NCBI RefSeq assembly: GCF_017539065.1
Contig: NZ_JAFYHP010000016.1
Coordinates: 124,001-188,000, forward strand
Reading direction: 5' to 3'
Source: Methanobrevibacter sp.
GTDB taxonomy: Archaea > Methanobacteriota > Methanobacteria > Methanobacteriales > Methanobacteriaceae
Length of the DNA stretch: 64,000 nucleotides
Part shown: positions 44,636 through 53,681 of the stretch, in pieces
Layout: each line of letters opens with the position of its first letter
Position numbering within the stretch: the stretch's first letter is position 1
The notes under the pieces: generated by a model
Seen by the model: the letters and a program-made list of their open reading frames with translations, nothing else
Databases searched by the model: none
Told to the model about the DNA's origin: nothing
Program-made: the position numbers and the translations under genes

Positions 44636-45118
44636 ATGAGCATTGAAGAAAATGTAAAAAAATGGTTATCTGATGAAGATTTATTAAGAGAAGTCAAATA
44701 TGATGAAAATGCCGATTTTCATTTCATTATTGAATTTCCAAAAGATAATATTATGGATGTCGTGAAACCTGAAGGCAAAGATTGTATTGTTATTGCCTGT
44801 GCTACACAAGTTGCTCCTGAACATCTGAACTTGATGAAAAGCGCAGACGATCTAACAAAAAAAGATTTTATCATGGAATTGAACTTTGGTTTGAATAATT
44901 TTTTAGTTGACTTTGAACTCCAGGTTGCGCAAGATATCTTACAGCAATTTGTTGTTACTGATCAGATATTTGAAGATGGTTTAACTAAAAATGAATTAAT
45001 TAAAACACTTAAAAAAGTTTTTAAATCAAAATTACATTGTATTTGGTTAATTGACTTGAAATTTGGCAGACCTACTATTAATGTCCATCCTTCCAATGAG
45101 AACGATATGTTCATTTAG
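44636..45118 (+). CDS. DUF2299-type protein next to the origin
   Basis: A 160-residue protein that I assign with moderate confidence to DUF2299, a small family of Methanobacteriales and relatives. Segments are VKKWLSDEDLLREVKYDENA, CIVIACATQVAPEHLN, FIMELNFGLNNFLVDFEL and FKSKLHCIWLIDLKFGRP. The fold is likely alpha/beta; it recalls secretion-chaperone-like proteins, but no function is known to me. A GATGATAAT ribosome-binding site precedes the ATG. It abuts the replication origin, with the first ORB box only 8 bases after its stop. Confidence 0.7.
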   Translation: MSIEENVKKWLSDEDLLREVKYDENADFHFIIEFPKDNIMDVVKPEGKDCIVIACATQVAPEHLNLMKSADDLTKKDFIMELNFGLNNFLVDFELQVAQDILQQFVVTDQIFEDGLTKNELIKTLKKVFKSKLHCIWLIDLKFGRPTINVHPSNENDMFI

Positions 45119-45125
45119 AGAGGGA

Positions 45126-45146
45126 GGGATGTGTTTCAAGTGTAAG
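45126..45146 (-). repeat. Origin box ORB1
   Basis: The + strand reads AGGGATGTGTTTCAAGTGTAA with the G-rich side first, so the TTACACTTGAAA core is on the minus strand. It differs from the consensus in the spacer between the G string and the core. It is 8 bases after the DUF2299-type gene stop. Confidence 0.85.
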
Positions 45147-45172
45147 GTTTTTGTTGATATTGTAAGACTGAA

Positions 45173-45193
45173 GGGGTATATTTCAACTGTAAA
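45173..45193 (-). repeat. Origin box ORB2
   Basis: The + strand reads GGGGTATATTTCAACTGTAA, one mismatch in the core (AACTG for AAGTG). Same orientation as ORB1. It overlaps ORB3 by a few bases, forming a head-to-head dyad: TTTCAACTGTAAA runs straight into AAACACTTGAAAT. Confidence 0.85.
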
Positions 45194-45213
45194 CACTTGA
45201 AATTTATCTCCCT
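45191..45213 (+). repeat. Origin box ORB3
   Basis: AAACACTTGAAATTTATCTCC, plus orientation, with the C-rich string after the core. It is the partner of ORB2 in the dyad at the orientation switch of the array. Confidence 0.85.
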
Positions 45214-45295
45214 CATTCTTGGCTGTTTTTCAATTTCGGGAAGCGTCACTGATTGTTTATTTTTTTAGATTTTTCATATCGGATTTTGCTTTTCG

Positions 45296-45315
45296 TTACA
45301 CTTGAAATCCACCTC
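45296..45315 (+). repeat. Origin box ORB4
   Basis: TTACACTTGAAATCCACCTC. Perfect core and the CACCTC string, matching the isolated boxes at 13.96 and 55.63 kb almost base for base. Confidence 0.88.
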
Positions 45316-45342
45316 TTGATTTTCGGTTTTTTAAAAAAAATG

Positions 45343-45364
45343 TTACACTTGAAATGGACCTCTC
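45343..45364 (+). repeat. Origin box ORB5
   Basis: TTACACTTGAAATGGACCTC, perfect core and C-rich string, 27 bases after ORB4 in the same orientation. Confidence 0.88.
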
Positions 45365-45452
45365 TGTCTTTGGTATTACTCTCAAAAATTTTTTGAAAAA
45401 CAACGCTTATTTTCCTGTTTTAGCACTCAAAAAATTGTAATTTTTCCAAATA

Positions 45453-45468
45453 TTTACACTTGAAATTG
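45453..45468 (+). repeat. Origin box ORB6 (core only)
   Basis: TTTACACTTGAAATTG: perfect core but without the C-rich string, at the edge of the AT-rich tract that leads to orc1/cdc6. Confidence 0.8.
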
Positions 45469-45776
45469 TTATTTTATATTTGAAATACTACCATTTCATA
45501 TTTATTTTTAAAATTGTTTATCACTCTTTAAAATTAAATTAGAGAATTTTAAATTAATATATTACCATTAATTAAAATTTAATGTAATTAATTTCGATTC
45601 TGAGATTTTTTAAAACGATATCTTTTTTGTTCATATCGCAATTTTCATACTATTTTATAAATTTGTAATAAAAACCTTTATTAAATACCTATTTTATAAT
45701 ATTAACACTGGAAATTATACTTATCATAATTTTATATTTTTATGTTGATTAGTAATATTTTTTTAAAGGTGAGAGT

Positions 45777-46943
45777 ATGGCAAACATTTTTGAGGATGAA
45801 AGTTTATTCGGAGGTCGTAGACAAAACACAATATTCAAAGATAAAAAACCTCTTGATCATAGATTTTTGCCTGATAAGTTAGTACACAGAGATGAACAAA
45901 TAAGAGAAATTGCAAAAAATTGGGTTGATGCATTAGATGGCGTAACTCCTTCTAATCTCACTCTATACGGAAAGACAGGTACAGGAAAAACAGCAGCATC
46001 TAAATTTGCACGTGAACAACTACTCGAAGCTGCAAGTAATGAAAATGCATTCATTAAAGTAGAGCATATTAGGTGTACAGATTTCACAACTGAATACCAG
46101 GTTATTGCAGAATTATGTAATAGGCTTGGACGTGACGTGCCTAGTCGTGGTTGGACAAAAGGTGAAGTTGTCAATGCGTTCAGGGATTTATTCAGAACTA
46201 ATGCATTTGGTAAAAAATTACTTTTAATTGTTATTTTAGACGAAATTGATATTTTACTTGATAAAGATGGTGATGGAATATTATACACATTAACAAGGAC
46301 TAACAACGTCGCAGTTTTATCAATTAGTAATTATCTTGATTTTAAGAATTTAATTAAATCCAGAGTAACAAGCAGTCTAAACGATAAAGAAATTGTATTT
46401 CCACCTTATGGAGCAGATCAATTATCTGACATATTGTCTGAAAGGGCGGAATTATCATTCAACGAGGATGTTTTGGATGATGATGTTATTCCATTATGTT
46501 CAGCAATGGCTGCTAAAGAAGAAGGTGATGCAAGATATGCTTTGGATTTGCTTAAAAATGCTGGTGAACTTGCTTTTGATGAATCAGCAGAAAAAGTCAC
46601 AGGTGAACATGTAAGAAAAGCTAAAGATAGAATTGAGCACAATAAAGTTAGTGAAATTTTATCCACTTTACCTCTTCAACAGCAAAGGGTTCTTGAAGCT
46701 ATTTTAACATTGACCAGACAAAAAGAGGAAATAACTTCTGGAAAACTTTATGATTCATACACAGAAATTTCTAAAAGTGATGCTGTAACTTACAGAAGGA
46801 TATTTGATTTCATTAATGAGCTTGAATTATTGGGTATTATTTCAACTAATACCATTTCACGTGGTCGTGGAAAAGGAAGAACTAATATAATCAAACTTCA
46901 ATGCGATGAAACTTTACTTGAAACAGCTCTTTATACTATTTAG
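45777..46943 (+). CDS. cdc6: Orc1/Cdc6 origin-binding initiator
   Basis: A 388-residue AAA+ initiator that binds ORB boxes and loads the MCM helicase. Visible are Walker [11 protein letters not shown] near 65-74, Walker [14 protein letters not shown] near 147-160, sensor 1 ([10 protein letters not shown]), sensor 2 region ([15 protein letters not shown]) and a C-terminal winged-helix domain ([31 protein letters not shown]). GGTGAGAGT precedes the ATG. Its place beside an ORB array makes it the origin-linked paralogue (Cdc6-1 type). Its end overlaps the convergent pyrB stop by 8 bases. Confidence 0.97.
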   Translation: MANIFEDESLFGGRRQNTIFKDKKPLDHRFLPDKLVHRDEQIREIAKNWVDALDGVTPSNLTLYGKTGTGKTAASKFAREQLLEAASNENAFIKVEHIRCTDFTTEYQVIAELCNRLGRDVPSRGWTKGEVVNAFRDLFRTNAFGKKLLLIVILDEIDILLDKDGDGILYTLTRTNNVAVLSISNYLDFKNLIKSRVTSSLNDKEIVFPPYGADQLSDILSERAELSFNEDVLDDDVIPLCSAMAAKEEGDARYALDLLKNAGELAFDESAEKVTGEHVRKAKDRIEHNKVSEILSTLPLQQQRVLEAILTLTRQKEEITSGKLYDSYTEISKSDAVTYRRIFDFINELELLGIISTNTISRGRGKGRTNIIKLQCDETLLETALYTI

Positions 46944-47871
46944 GGTTGTTTTTTATTAATGTTTTTAAAATTGCCATTCTCACTGGAACCGCATTTGCAG
47001 CTTGAGTGAAATATTTGTTATATTTTGTGTCATCGACATCTGTATCGATTTCATCAATTCTAGGTAAAGGGTGCATTACGATTAAGTCCTTACCTTCTAA
47101 CATTTTTTTGTTAATTACATAAGCACCTTTAATTTTTATATAATCTTCAACATCAACAAAACGCTCTTTTTGGATTCTAGTCACATATAATACATCAACG
47201 TCTTCAATAACATCTTCAATTTTATCCGCCACTACATATTCCACGTTGGTTTTGTTTAAATCAATAAGAATTTCTTGAGGCATTCTAAGTTCTGGCGGGG
47301 ATACTAAATAGATTTTGATGTTGTTAAATAAACCTAATGCATTAGATAGTGAGTGGACAGTACGGCCATATTTTAGATCTCCGATTAAAGCAATTTTTAT
47401 ATCGTCAATTTTACCTATTTCCTTTCTGATTGTGTATAAATCGAGCAAGGTTTGTGTTGGATGCTGACCTGCGCCATCTCCCGCATTTATTACAGGAACG
47501 TCTACAATATCTGAGATGAATTTTGATACTCCTTCAAGTTCGTGTCTTATTACCAGTGCATCACAATATCCTTCAAACATTTTTGCAGTATCTGCAATAC
47601 TTTCACCTTTAGAAACAGAGCTTGATCCGCTATTTTCAAAACCTATTCCGTCTCCACCCAAACGTTTCATTGCTGTTTCAAATGACATTCTTGTCCTTGT
47701 TGATGGTTCAAAGAACATTAAACCAAGGATTTTACCTTTTAGTTCATTTGAAACTTCTTTAGATTGAGCGATATTTTCCAGTTTTTCTGCTTCATCAAGA
47801 ATATATTCAACATCTTCTCTTTCAAAGTCTTTTATTGAAATTATGCTTTTTAATCTAAAAATTTTAACCAA
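46936..47871 (-). CDS. pyrB: Aspartate carbamoyltransferase catalytic subunit
   Basis: PyrB condenses carbamoyl phosphate and aspartate in pyrimidine synthesis. The 311-residue protein shows the carbamoyl-phosphate loop [53 protein letters not shown], the [12 protein letters not shown] motif and [11 protein letters not shown]. No ATG fits the conserved start; a TTG at 47871, two bases after the hisG stop and just after AGGG, is the best choice, but the start is uncertain. No pyrI is visible nearby. It is downstream of hisG, probably cotranscribed. Confidence 0.95.
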   Translation of the reverse strand: MVKIFRLKSIISIKDFEREDVEYILDEAEKLENIAQSKEVSNELKGKILGLMFFEPSTRTRMSFETAMKRLGGDGIGFENSGSSSVSKGESIADTAKMFEGYCDALVIRHELEGVSKFISDIVDVPVINAGDGAGQHPTQTLLDLYTIRKEIGKIDDIKIALIGDLKYGRTVHSLSNALGLFNNIKIYLVSPPELRMPQEILIDLNKTNVEYVVADKIEDVIEDVDVLYVTRIQKERFVDVEDYIKIKGAYVINKKMLEGKDLIVMHPLPRIDEIDTDVDDTKYNKYFTQAANAVPVRMAILKTLIKNNPK

Positions 47872-47873
47872 CC

Positions 47874-48737
47874 CTATATGATTCTTTCAATTGGAACAAC
47901 TAAAATATCACGTGCACCAGCATTTCTCAAATCATTTACAAGTTCAAAAACTTGTTTTTCGTCGATTACTGCTTGTACTGCAACTGTTTTTTTATCTGAT
48001 AATACTTCTGATATTGTTAAACCACCCATTGAAGGCATTACTTGTTTGACTTTATCTAAATCATTTTCATAAACATTCATCATAATTAATTTTTTCCTTT
48101 CAGCATCAAGCACACCTTTTATGCTTGTACTAACGGATTCAATTAATTCTTTTTTCTCATTTAAACTGTCATGATTTGCGATGAGTTTAATAGTGCTGTC
48201 TAGGATTGTATCAATTATTTCCAAATGATTCATTTTAAGTGTTGTACCGGTACTGGTTAAATCTGTTATCAAGTCAGCTATGCCAATAAACGGGGCGGCT
48301 TCGGTAGATCCACTCAATTTAATGATTTTTAAATTTAATCCTTTTTCTTGTAAATATTTTTCTGTTAAAACCGGAAATTCGGTAGCTACTTTCATATCCT
48401 CTTTAATGTCATCTATGCTATTGATGTTTGATTCTTCGGGAGCAGCTAGAACAAATTTTGTTTGTCCGAATCTTAAATCCAGTAGTTCAACAACATCTGC
48501 TTCATTTTCTTTAATTAAATCGACACCAGTTATTCCCATATCTGCCACACCATCATTTACAAATTCTGGAATATCTGATGCTCTTGCAAACATTACCTCT
48601 ATATTTTCATTAAATGTTTCTGAAATTAATTTACGATTATTTTTATCAATTAATCCTAAACCTGCTTTCTCTAAGATGTTTATTGAAGGTTCACTGATTC
48701 GTCCTTTTGAAGGAACAGCAATTTTTATTTTCATCAT
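47874..48737 (-). CDS. hisG: ATP phosphoribosyltransferase, long form
   Basis: First enzyme of histidine synthesis. The 287-residue length and the C-terminal ACT-like regulatory domain ([37 protein letters not shown]) mark the long, hexameric form that is inhibited by histidine and needs no HisZ. The catalytic part has [29 protein letters not shown], and the PRPP-binding [17 protein letters not shown]. Two adjacent ATG codons (48737, 48734) follow GAGAAG; either may be used. Confidence 0.96.
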   Translation of the reverse strand: MMKIKIAVPSKGRISEPSINILEKAGLGLIDKNNRKLISETFNENIEVMFARASDIPEFVNDGVADMGITGVDLIKENEADVVELLDLRFGQTKFVLAAPEESNINSIDDIKEDMKVATEFPVLTEKYLQEKGLNLKIIKLSGSTEAAPFIGIADLITDLTSTGTTLKMNHLEIIDTILDSTIKLIANHDSLNEKKELIESVSTSIKGVLDAERKKLIMMNVYENDLDKVKQVMPSMGGLTISEVLSDKKTVAVQAVIDEKQVFELVNDLRNAGARDILVVPIERII

Positions 48738-48975
48738 ATCTTCTCAAATTTTTTTATCTTATATTAATATTTAAATTATATTATTAATATCTTTCATTGA
48801 TAAATATTAAAATTATTACTTTTATTTTTAAATTCTTGTTATTTTTAATATCCGATTTTTAAATCATGGCATATTTTAGCAAAATATTTAAATATTAGGA
48901 TATCTTATATCTTATTTAGCTTATTATTAATTAAATTAGTCATAAGCTTTAATTGAATTTTGTGAGGTGAAAAAT

Positions 48976-49182
48976 ATGTCTGAAATACCAAAAGCTCCTA
49001 TCGCAAGAATCATTAAAGAAGCTGGCGCAGAAAGAGTTAGTGATGATGCAAAAGCAGCATTAGCAGAATACTTAGAAGAAGTTGCTCGTGACGTTGCTAA
49101 AGAAGCAAACGCTGTTGCTAAAATCGCAAAACGTAAAACTGTTAAAGCAGATGATATTAAATTAGCTATCAAAAACTTATAA
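48976..49182 (+). CDS. Archaeal histone
   Basis: A 68-residue histone-fold protein of the HMf type, which wraps DNA as dimers and longer stacks. [20 protein letters not shown], the central helix [20 protein letters not shown] and [17 protein letters not shown] are standard; the RKTV loop residues contact DNA. The ATG at 48976 follows GAGGTGAAAAAT. A TATA-like ATATTTAAATATTAGG lies about 80-90 bases upstream, giving a moderately long leader. Its own terminator follows. It is close to the origin, about 3 kb away, but otherwise monocistronic. Confidence 0.96.
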   Translation: MSEIPKAPIARIIKEAGAERVSDDAKAALAEYLEEVARDVAKEANAVAKIAKRKTVKADDIKLAIKNL

Positions 49183-49218
49183 ATAGTTTTTAGCTATTTT
49201 CTTTTTTTATTTTTTTAG
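49181..49218 (+). terminator. Histone gene terminator
   Basis: AAATAG (49181-49186) and CTATTT (49194-49199) form a short hairpin right at the stop codon, followed by CTTTTTTTATTTTTTT. It fits a U-rich archaeal terminator. Confidence 0.65.
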
Positions 49219-49226
49219 GTGTTATT

Positions 49227-50528
49227 ATGAATAATACTATCTTAATTAAGAATGCATTAATTTTAAATCCAAATAGTTTTGAAAACAAAAAACAATCATT
49301 ATTAATCAAAGATGATTTAATCGCTGAAATTTCCGATGAAATTGATGAAAGCAATGTTGATAAAATCATCGATGCAGAAGGAAAAATATTACTTCCAGGA
49401 TTAATCAATACTCATACTCATTTATCAATGACATTATTTAGAGGCCTTGCAGACGATTTAAGTTTAGATAGTTGGTTAAATGATCATATTTGGCCAATGG
49501 AAGCAAATCTAAATGGTGATTATTGTTATATTGGTGCTCTATTGGGAGCAGTCGAATTAATTAAATCAGGAACAACCACATTTTCTGACATGTACTTTTA
49601 CATGGAAGATGTTGCACGTGCAGTAGACGATGCGGGTATTAGAGCAGTATTATCATATGGAATGATAGATTTTGGGGATGCTGAGAAAAGAGAAGCTGAA
49701 ATTAAAGAAAACTTGGCTTTATATAATGCTTGTAATGGCATGGCAGATGGAAGAATAAAAGTATTTTTCGGTCCACATTCACCATATACTGCATCTGAAG
49801 AATTGTTGATTAAAGTACGCGAATTAGCTGATGAATATAATATGGGAATTCATATACATGTTTCGGAGACTCAAAAAGAAATCAATGATAGTTTAGATGA
49901 AAAAGGCCTAAGACCTTTTGAATATTTAGAAAAAATTGGCTTTTTAGGATCCGATGTTGTTGCAGCACATTGTGTATGGTTAAGCGATGAAGAAATTGAA
50001 ATAATCAAAAAACATGATGTTAAGGTTTCACATAACCCATGCAGTAACATGAAATTGGCTTCAGGAGTTGCTCCTGTTTCTAAATTGATTGAAAAGGGCG
50101 TTTGTGTTTCAATAGGTACTGATGGTGCTTCTTCAAATAATAATTTAGATTTAATTGAAGAGTTAAAAACAGCCAGCTTACTTCAAAAAGTATCAACACT
50201 CAATCCTAAAGTTTTAAATTCAGATGAATCAATTGAAATGGCAACAATTAAAGGTGCTGAAGCATTAGGTTTAAGTGATGAAATCGGGTCTATTGAAGTT
50301 GGTAAAAAAGCGGATATTATTTTAATTGATACCAACGCTGCAAACATGACTCCAGACAGTTCATCTTTAAGTTCCAATGTGGTTTACTCTGCAAATGGTT
50401 CAAATGTAGATACCACCATCTGTAATGGTAAAATATTAATGGAAAATAAAAAGTTAACAACTTTAGATGAAGATGAAATTTATGCGAAAGCTAGACAAGC
50501 TATAAAAGAATTAAAAGAAGCTATCTAG
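49227..50528 (+). CDS. dadD: 5'-deoxyadenosine deaminase / MTA-SAH deaminase-type amidohydrolase
   Basis: A 433-residue metal-dependent amidohydrolase of the MtaD/DadD group. Methanogen DadD deaminates 5'-deoxyadenosine, S-adenosylhomocysteine and methylthioadenosine, recycling by-products of radical SAM and methyltransfer reactions. Metal ligands are in NTHTHLSMTLFRGLADDL, HIHVSETQKE, AAHCVWLSDEE and IGTDGASSNNNLDL. The start follows AGGTGTTATT. Its last codons overlap the convergent tfrA stop within a GAAGCTA-TC-TAGCTTC palindrome. Confidence 0.93.
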   Translation: MNNTILIKNALILNPNSFENKKQSLLIKDDLIAEISDEIDESNVDKIIDAEGKILLPGLINTHTHLSMTLFRGLADDLSLDSWLNDHIWPMEANLNGDYCYIGALLGAVELIKSGTTTFSDMYFYMEDVARAVDDAGIRAVLSYGMIDFGDAEKREAEIKENLALYNACNGMADGRIKVFFGPHSPYTASEELLIKVRELADEYNMGIHIHVSETQKEINDSLDEKGLRPFEYLEKIGFLGSDVVAAHCVWLSDEEIEIIKKHDVKVSHNPCSNMKLASGVAPVSKLIEKGVCVSIGTDGASSNNNLDLIEELKTASLLQKVSTLNPKVLNSDESIEMATIKGAEALGLSDEIGSIEVGKKADIILIDTNAANMTPDSSSLSSNVVYSANGSNVDTTICNGKILMENKKLTTLDEDEIYAKARQAIKELKEAI

Positions 50529-50532
50529 CTTC
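50517..50532. terminator. Palindrome at convergent dadD/tfrA stops
   Basis: GAAGCTATCTAGCTTC is a perfect palindrome (7-base arms, 2-base loop) containing both stop codons, which overlap by 8 bases. A weak bidirectional terminator role is possible; the loop is very small, so the call is tentative. Confidence 0.35.
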
Positions 50533-52164
50533 AAATTCTATTTTATTTTTGTTTATTATTATACTCTTTTTCCATTCGTCTTTTGTTTCAGGGAAATCAG
50601 ATCTAAAGTGTGCTCCACGGCTTTCTCTACGCAATATTGCTGATTTAACGGTTAAAATACAGATTTCAACCATATTAATTACTTCTAAAGCGGTTACTAA
50701 ATCGGTATTATATTGGGTTTTTTTGCTTACATCTAAGTTGACAAGTTCTTTTTGCATTTCTTGAAGTTGTTTTAAAGCCTCGTTTAATGTTTTTTCTTCA
50801 CGCACAATAGCTACCTTTTCCCACATTAAATTTTTGATTCTATTTTTAAATTCTTGTGGTTTAATTGAGCCTTCTTTAATTAAGCCTTCAATTCTTGATG
50901 CTTCCTCTTGAACTTGTTCTTCATTAGTTTTTAATTCACTAGCTTTAGCAGCTTCAGATGCACTTACACCAGCGATTTTACCGAATACCTGAGTATCGGC
51001 TAGTGCATTACCGCCTAAACGGTTTGCTCCGTGAACTCCACCGCAAACTTCACCCGCTCCGAACAAGTTTTTGATGGAACTTGATGCATCGGTATCGATT
51101 TTTAAACCACCCATAAAGTGGTGTGCAGTTGGAGCTACCTCAATTGGCCCATGTTTAATGTCTACACCAACATTTTCAAATTGCAGAACCATTGTTTCGA
51201 GTTTTTCTTCAATATAATCATCATCTAAGTGTGAAATGTCAAGGTATACTCCACCGTTTTCAGTTCCTCTGCCTTCAATGATTTCCTGATATATTGAACG
51301 GGCAACAACATCACGTGTGGCCAATTCCATTTTTTCAGGAGCATATTTGCTCATGAACCTTTCACCTTCACTGTTTATGAGTTTTCCACCTTCTGCTCTT
51401 ACAGCTTCAGTTACAAGCACTCCTTTTTTTGATTCAGGTGCTACCATTCCTGTTGGGTGGAACTGAATTTGTTCCATGTCAACTAAATCGGCTCCGGCAC
51501 GGTATGCTATTGCATATCCATCCCCATTTTTTTGGAAGGTGTTGGATGTTACAGGGTATAATTGTCCAGCTCCTCCACTTGCAAGAATAACGGATTTTGA
51601 TTTGAAATAAATTAAACTGGAATCCTTAAGGTCAAAACCAGTGGCACCGATAACTTGCTCATCATCGGTAATGAGTGAAGTTATCATTACTTCTTCAATG
51701 CATTCAATATCTCTCTTAATGATTTCTTCTTTAAGAGCGTTCAATAGTTCTGCACCGGTTCTGTCTCCTTGATAACAGGTTCTTCTGTAGGTTTGACCTC
51801 CAAATGGCCTTTGGTCAATTTGGCCAGATTCCTGCCTGTCAAATAATGCACCATAATTTTCAAGATCAATAAGTCTTTTTGGAGATTCGTTTACAAGTAT
51901 TTCAACCAGTTTTTTGTCATTTAGATAGCTTCCGCCTTTTAGAGTGTCGAAAATATGGGCGTCTATGGAGTCATCCTTATCAACTGTTTTAAATACTGCA
52001 TTGTATCCTCCTTCTGCCATTCCAGTACAACCAGATCTGAATGATAGGCCTTTAGATACAATTGTTGCCTTTAAACCAGCATCATCAACTTCAATAGCTG
52101 CTCTTGAACCTGCTCCACCAGATCCAATTATTAACACATCTGTTTGGATAGTTTTTATTTCCAT
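50521..52164 (-). CDS. tfrA: Thiol:fumarate reductase / fumarate reductase flavoprotein subunit A
   Basis: A 547-residue FAD protein of the succinate dehydrogenase/fumarate reductase flavoprotein family. It has the Rossmann start LIIGSGGAGSRAAIE, GCTGMAEGGYNAVF, RRTCYQGDRTGAELL, the QIQFHPTGM substrate region, VTEAVRAEGGKLIN, and HHFMGGLKIDTDASS with AGEVCGGVHGANRLGGNA. In Methanobacteriales TfrA works with TfrB to reduce fumarate using CoM and CoB thiols. tfrB is not adjacent, as is usual. It diverges from ribK across a 229-base gap. Confidence 0.94.
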   Translation of the reverse strand: MEIKTIQTDVLIIGSGGAGSRAAIEVDDAGLKATIVSKGLSFRSGCTGMAEGGYNAVFKTVDKDDSIDAHIFDTLKGGSYLNDKKLVEILVNESPKRLIDLENYGALFDRQESGQIDQRPFGGQTYRRTCYQGDRTGAELLNALKEEIIKRDIECIEEVMITSLITDDEQVIGATGFDLKDSSLIYFKSKSVILASGGAGQLYPVTSNTFQKNGDGYAIAYRAGADLVDMEQIQFHPTGMVAPESKKGVLVTEAVRAEGGKLINSEGERFMSKYAPEKMELATRDVVARSIYQEIIEGRGTENGGVYLDISHLDDDYIEEKLETMVLQFENVGVDIKHGPIEVAPTAHHFMGGLKIDTDASSSIKNLFGAGEVCGGVHGANRLGGNALADTQVFGKIAGVSASEAAKASELKTNEEQVQEEASRIEGLIKEGSIKPQEFKNRIKNLMWEKVAIVREEKTLNEALKQLQEMQKELVNLDVSKKTQYNTDLVTALEVINMVEICILTVKSAILRRESRGAHFRSDFPETKDEWKKSIIINKNKIEFEAR

Positions 52165-52393
52165 TTCAATTACCCTGTAAAAAAATTTTTTTTATCAGTA
52201 TTACTTTTGTTTTTTAATATTAAATAAATTTCTTCGAAAATATTTATTAATTAAAATGATGTAATTATAGTTATGAATCTATATTTCATCAACTAAATTT
52301 AAATATAGTATTCTATAATTTTATTAAATTGAAATCACGGTTAAAATTTAACATTTTTTATTAATCATGTGTAATTAAATTAGAGGTTATTTA

Positions 52394-52768
52394 ATGAAAA
52401 TCGAGGGTGAAGTTATAACCGGTTTAGGAAAAGCTGCATATTTCCTATCACAGGAATTTTACACAAGGGAATTTAAGAAAAATTTAGGATTCATTCCTTT
52501 TCCCGGAACATTGAATGTTGTTGTTAGTGAAGAATATCTTGATGAAATTAATGAAATTAAAAATTCCTGTGAAAATTTAATCAAACCTGATGAAGGATTT
52601 GGCGCGGTAAAATATATTGAAGCTACTTTAAATGGAGAGGTAGATGGAGCTATCGTATTTCCAGCCAAAACCACTCATGAAGAAAATTATTTGGAGTTCA
52701 TTGCAGAAAATAAATTAAGGGATGAATTGGGTCTTGAAGATGGAGACATTGTTTCATTAAAATTTTAA
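52394..52768 (+). CDS. ribK: CTP-dependent riboflavin kinase
   Basis: A 124-residue archaeal riboflavin kinase of the DUF120 family, which uses CTP rather than ATP to make FMN. The cradle-loop barrel shows EVITGLGKAAYFLSQE, LGFIPFPGTLNVVV with the key Thr-Leu-Asn, and GAIVFPAKTTHEENYLEFIA. Length is normal for a kinase without the N-terminal DNA-binding domain found in RbkR regulators. AGAGGTTATTTA precedes the ATG. It is followed by the FMN riboswitch and ribB, so a substrate of the pathway, its product and its sensor are all linked here. Confidence 0.95.
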   Translation: MKIEGEVITGLGKAAYFLSQEFYTREFKKNLGFIPFPGTLNVVVSEEYLDEINEIKNSCENLIKPDEGFGAVKYIEATLNGEVDGAIVFPAKTTHEENYLEFIAENKLRDELGLEDGDIVSLKF

Positions 52769-52814
52769 TTTTTTTACCAAAAACTATTTTATACATGATT
52801 AATATATTTCATAA

Positions 52815-52947
52815 TACGTTCTCAGGGCGGAGTGAAATTCTCCACCGGTGGTGATTTTTAGAAAATAAGTCCACGAGCACAAGGTATGTGTTGATTTGGT
52901 GAGATTCCAAAACCGACGGTGATAGTCCGGATGGAAGAGAAGTAATA
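52815..52947 (+). promoter_or_regulatory. FMN riboswitch (RFN element) upstream of ribB
   Basis: The RFN core is almost complete: AGGGCGGAGTGAAATTC, CTCCACCGGTGGTGA, then AGTCCACGAGC, TTGGTGAGATTCC, CCGACGGTGA and TAGTCCGGATGG, closed by a P1 stem TTCTC (52819-52823) with GAGAA (52937-52941). This order and these invariants are those of the bacterial FMN riboswitch (RF00050). A TATA-like TTTTATACAT at about 52786 fits transcription starting just before P1. After P1, AGTAATA (52941-52947) can pair with TATTACT (52991-52997) directly before the ribB ATG, enclosing the AAGGAG site. That suggests control of translation initiation, which is an inference. Confidence 0.95.
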
Positions 52948-52997
52948 GTATTTTAGTTATTTTTAGCCCTGGTTCTAGTAAATAAGGAGATATTACT

Positions 52998-53681
52998 ATG
53001 AATCAAGAAACAAACTTAGATGAAGCTTTAGAAGCTATTAGAAACGGCGAATTCGTCCTTGTTTTCGATGATGATGATAGGGAAGGAGAAGTTGATATGA
53101 TTATCGCTTCTGAATTTGTAACCCCAAAATCAATCGCAACAATGAGAAATGATGCTGGTGGTTTAATCTGTAATTGTTTACACGCTGATTTTTGTGAAGC
53201 TATTCATTTGCCATTTATGGTAGATATTATGAAAGCAGCTACAGAAAAATACCCTGAATTAGCAAAACTTGCACCAAATGATATTCCATATGATGAAAGG
53301 TCATCATTTTCAGTATGGACAAATCACAGAAAATCTTTCACTGGCGTAACAGACCATGACAGAGCAATGACAATCAGTGAAATGGCTATAATGATGAAAG
53401 AAGAAAGATTTGATGAGTTCGGTGCAACATTTAGATCACCTGGCCACGTATGTCTTTTAAGAGGAGCAGATGGGCTTGTAAAAAATAGACAAGGACACAC
53501 TGAAATAGGTCTTGCTTTATGTGAAATGGCTGGTGTTACCCCTGTATGTGTGGTTTGTGAAATGATGGATGGCGAAACCGGACAAGCTACATCAGTTGCT
53601 GACGCTCGCAAATACGCTGAAGAAAATGGCTTAGTATTGCTTAAAGGTAAAGATATTATTGATGCATATTTGGAAGAATAG
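52998..53681 (+). CDS. ribB: 3,4-dihydroxy-2-butanone 4-phosphate synthase
   Basis: RibB converts ribulose 5-phosphate to the four-carbon precursor of the lumazine ring. The 227-residue single-domain protein is of the archaeal type: FVLVFDDDDREGEVDMIIAS with the metal/substrate acidic loop, MRNDAGGLICNCLHADFC, DERSSFSVWTNHRKSFTGVT, FRSPGHVCLLRGADGLVKNR and RQGHTEIGLALCEMAG. It lacks the GTP cyclohydrolase II fusion common in bacteria. An AAGGAG site eight bases before the ATG is close to the riboswitch 3' side. It should be turned down when FMN is abundant. Confidence 0.96.
   Translation: MNQETNLDEALEAIRNGEFVLVFDDDDREGEVDMIIASEFVTPKSIATMRNDAGGLICNCLHADFCEAIHLPFMVDIMKAATEKYPELAKLAPNDIPYDERSSFSVWTNHRKSFTGVTDHDRAMTISEMAIMMKEERFDEFGATFRSPGHVCLLRGADGLVKNRQGHTEIGLALCEMAGVTPVCVVCEMMDGETGQATSVADARKYAEENGLVLLKGKDIIDAYLEE

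Larger units (their letters stand above)
45119..45776. other. Replication origin region (oriC) upstream of orc1/cdc6
   Basis: A 658-base gene-free region directly before orc1/cdc6. It contains six mini-ORB boxes with core TTACACTTGAAAT or its complement. The first two run one way and the last four the other, so the array is inverted about 45.2 kb. A GC-normal middle (45215-45295) and a very AT-rich tract (45470-45776) are candidate unwinding regions. An inverted repeat CGATAT/ATATCG lies at 45616-45638, and a degenerate box (ATTAACACTGGAAAT) at 45701-45715. From memory, the origin of M. thermautotrophicus lies in the same place and uses the same box type for Cdc6-1. Confidence 0.9.

Noticed and set aside
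45119..45470. Repeats near 45.2 kb considered as a CRISPR array
   Set aside because: The boxes are short, differ in orientation and spacing, and sit beside orc1/cdc6; they match origin-recognition boxes, not a CRISPR repeat-spacer pattern.
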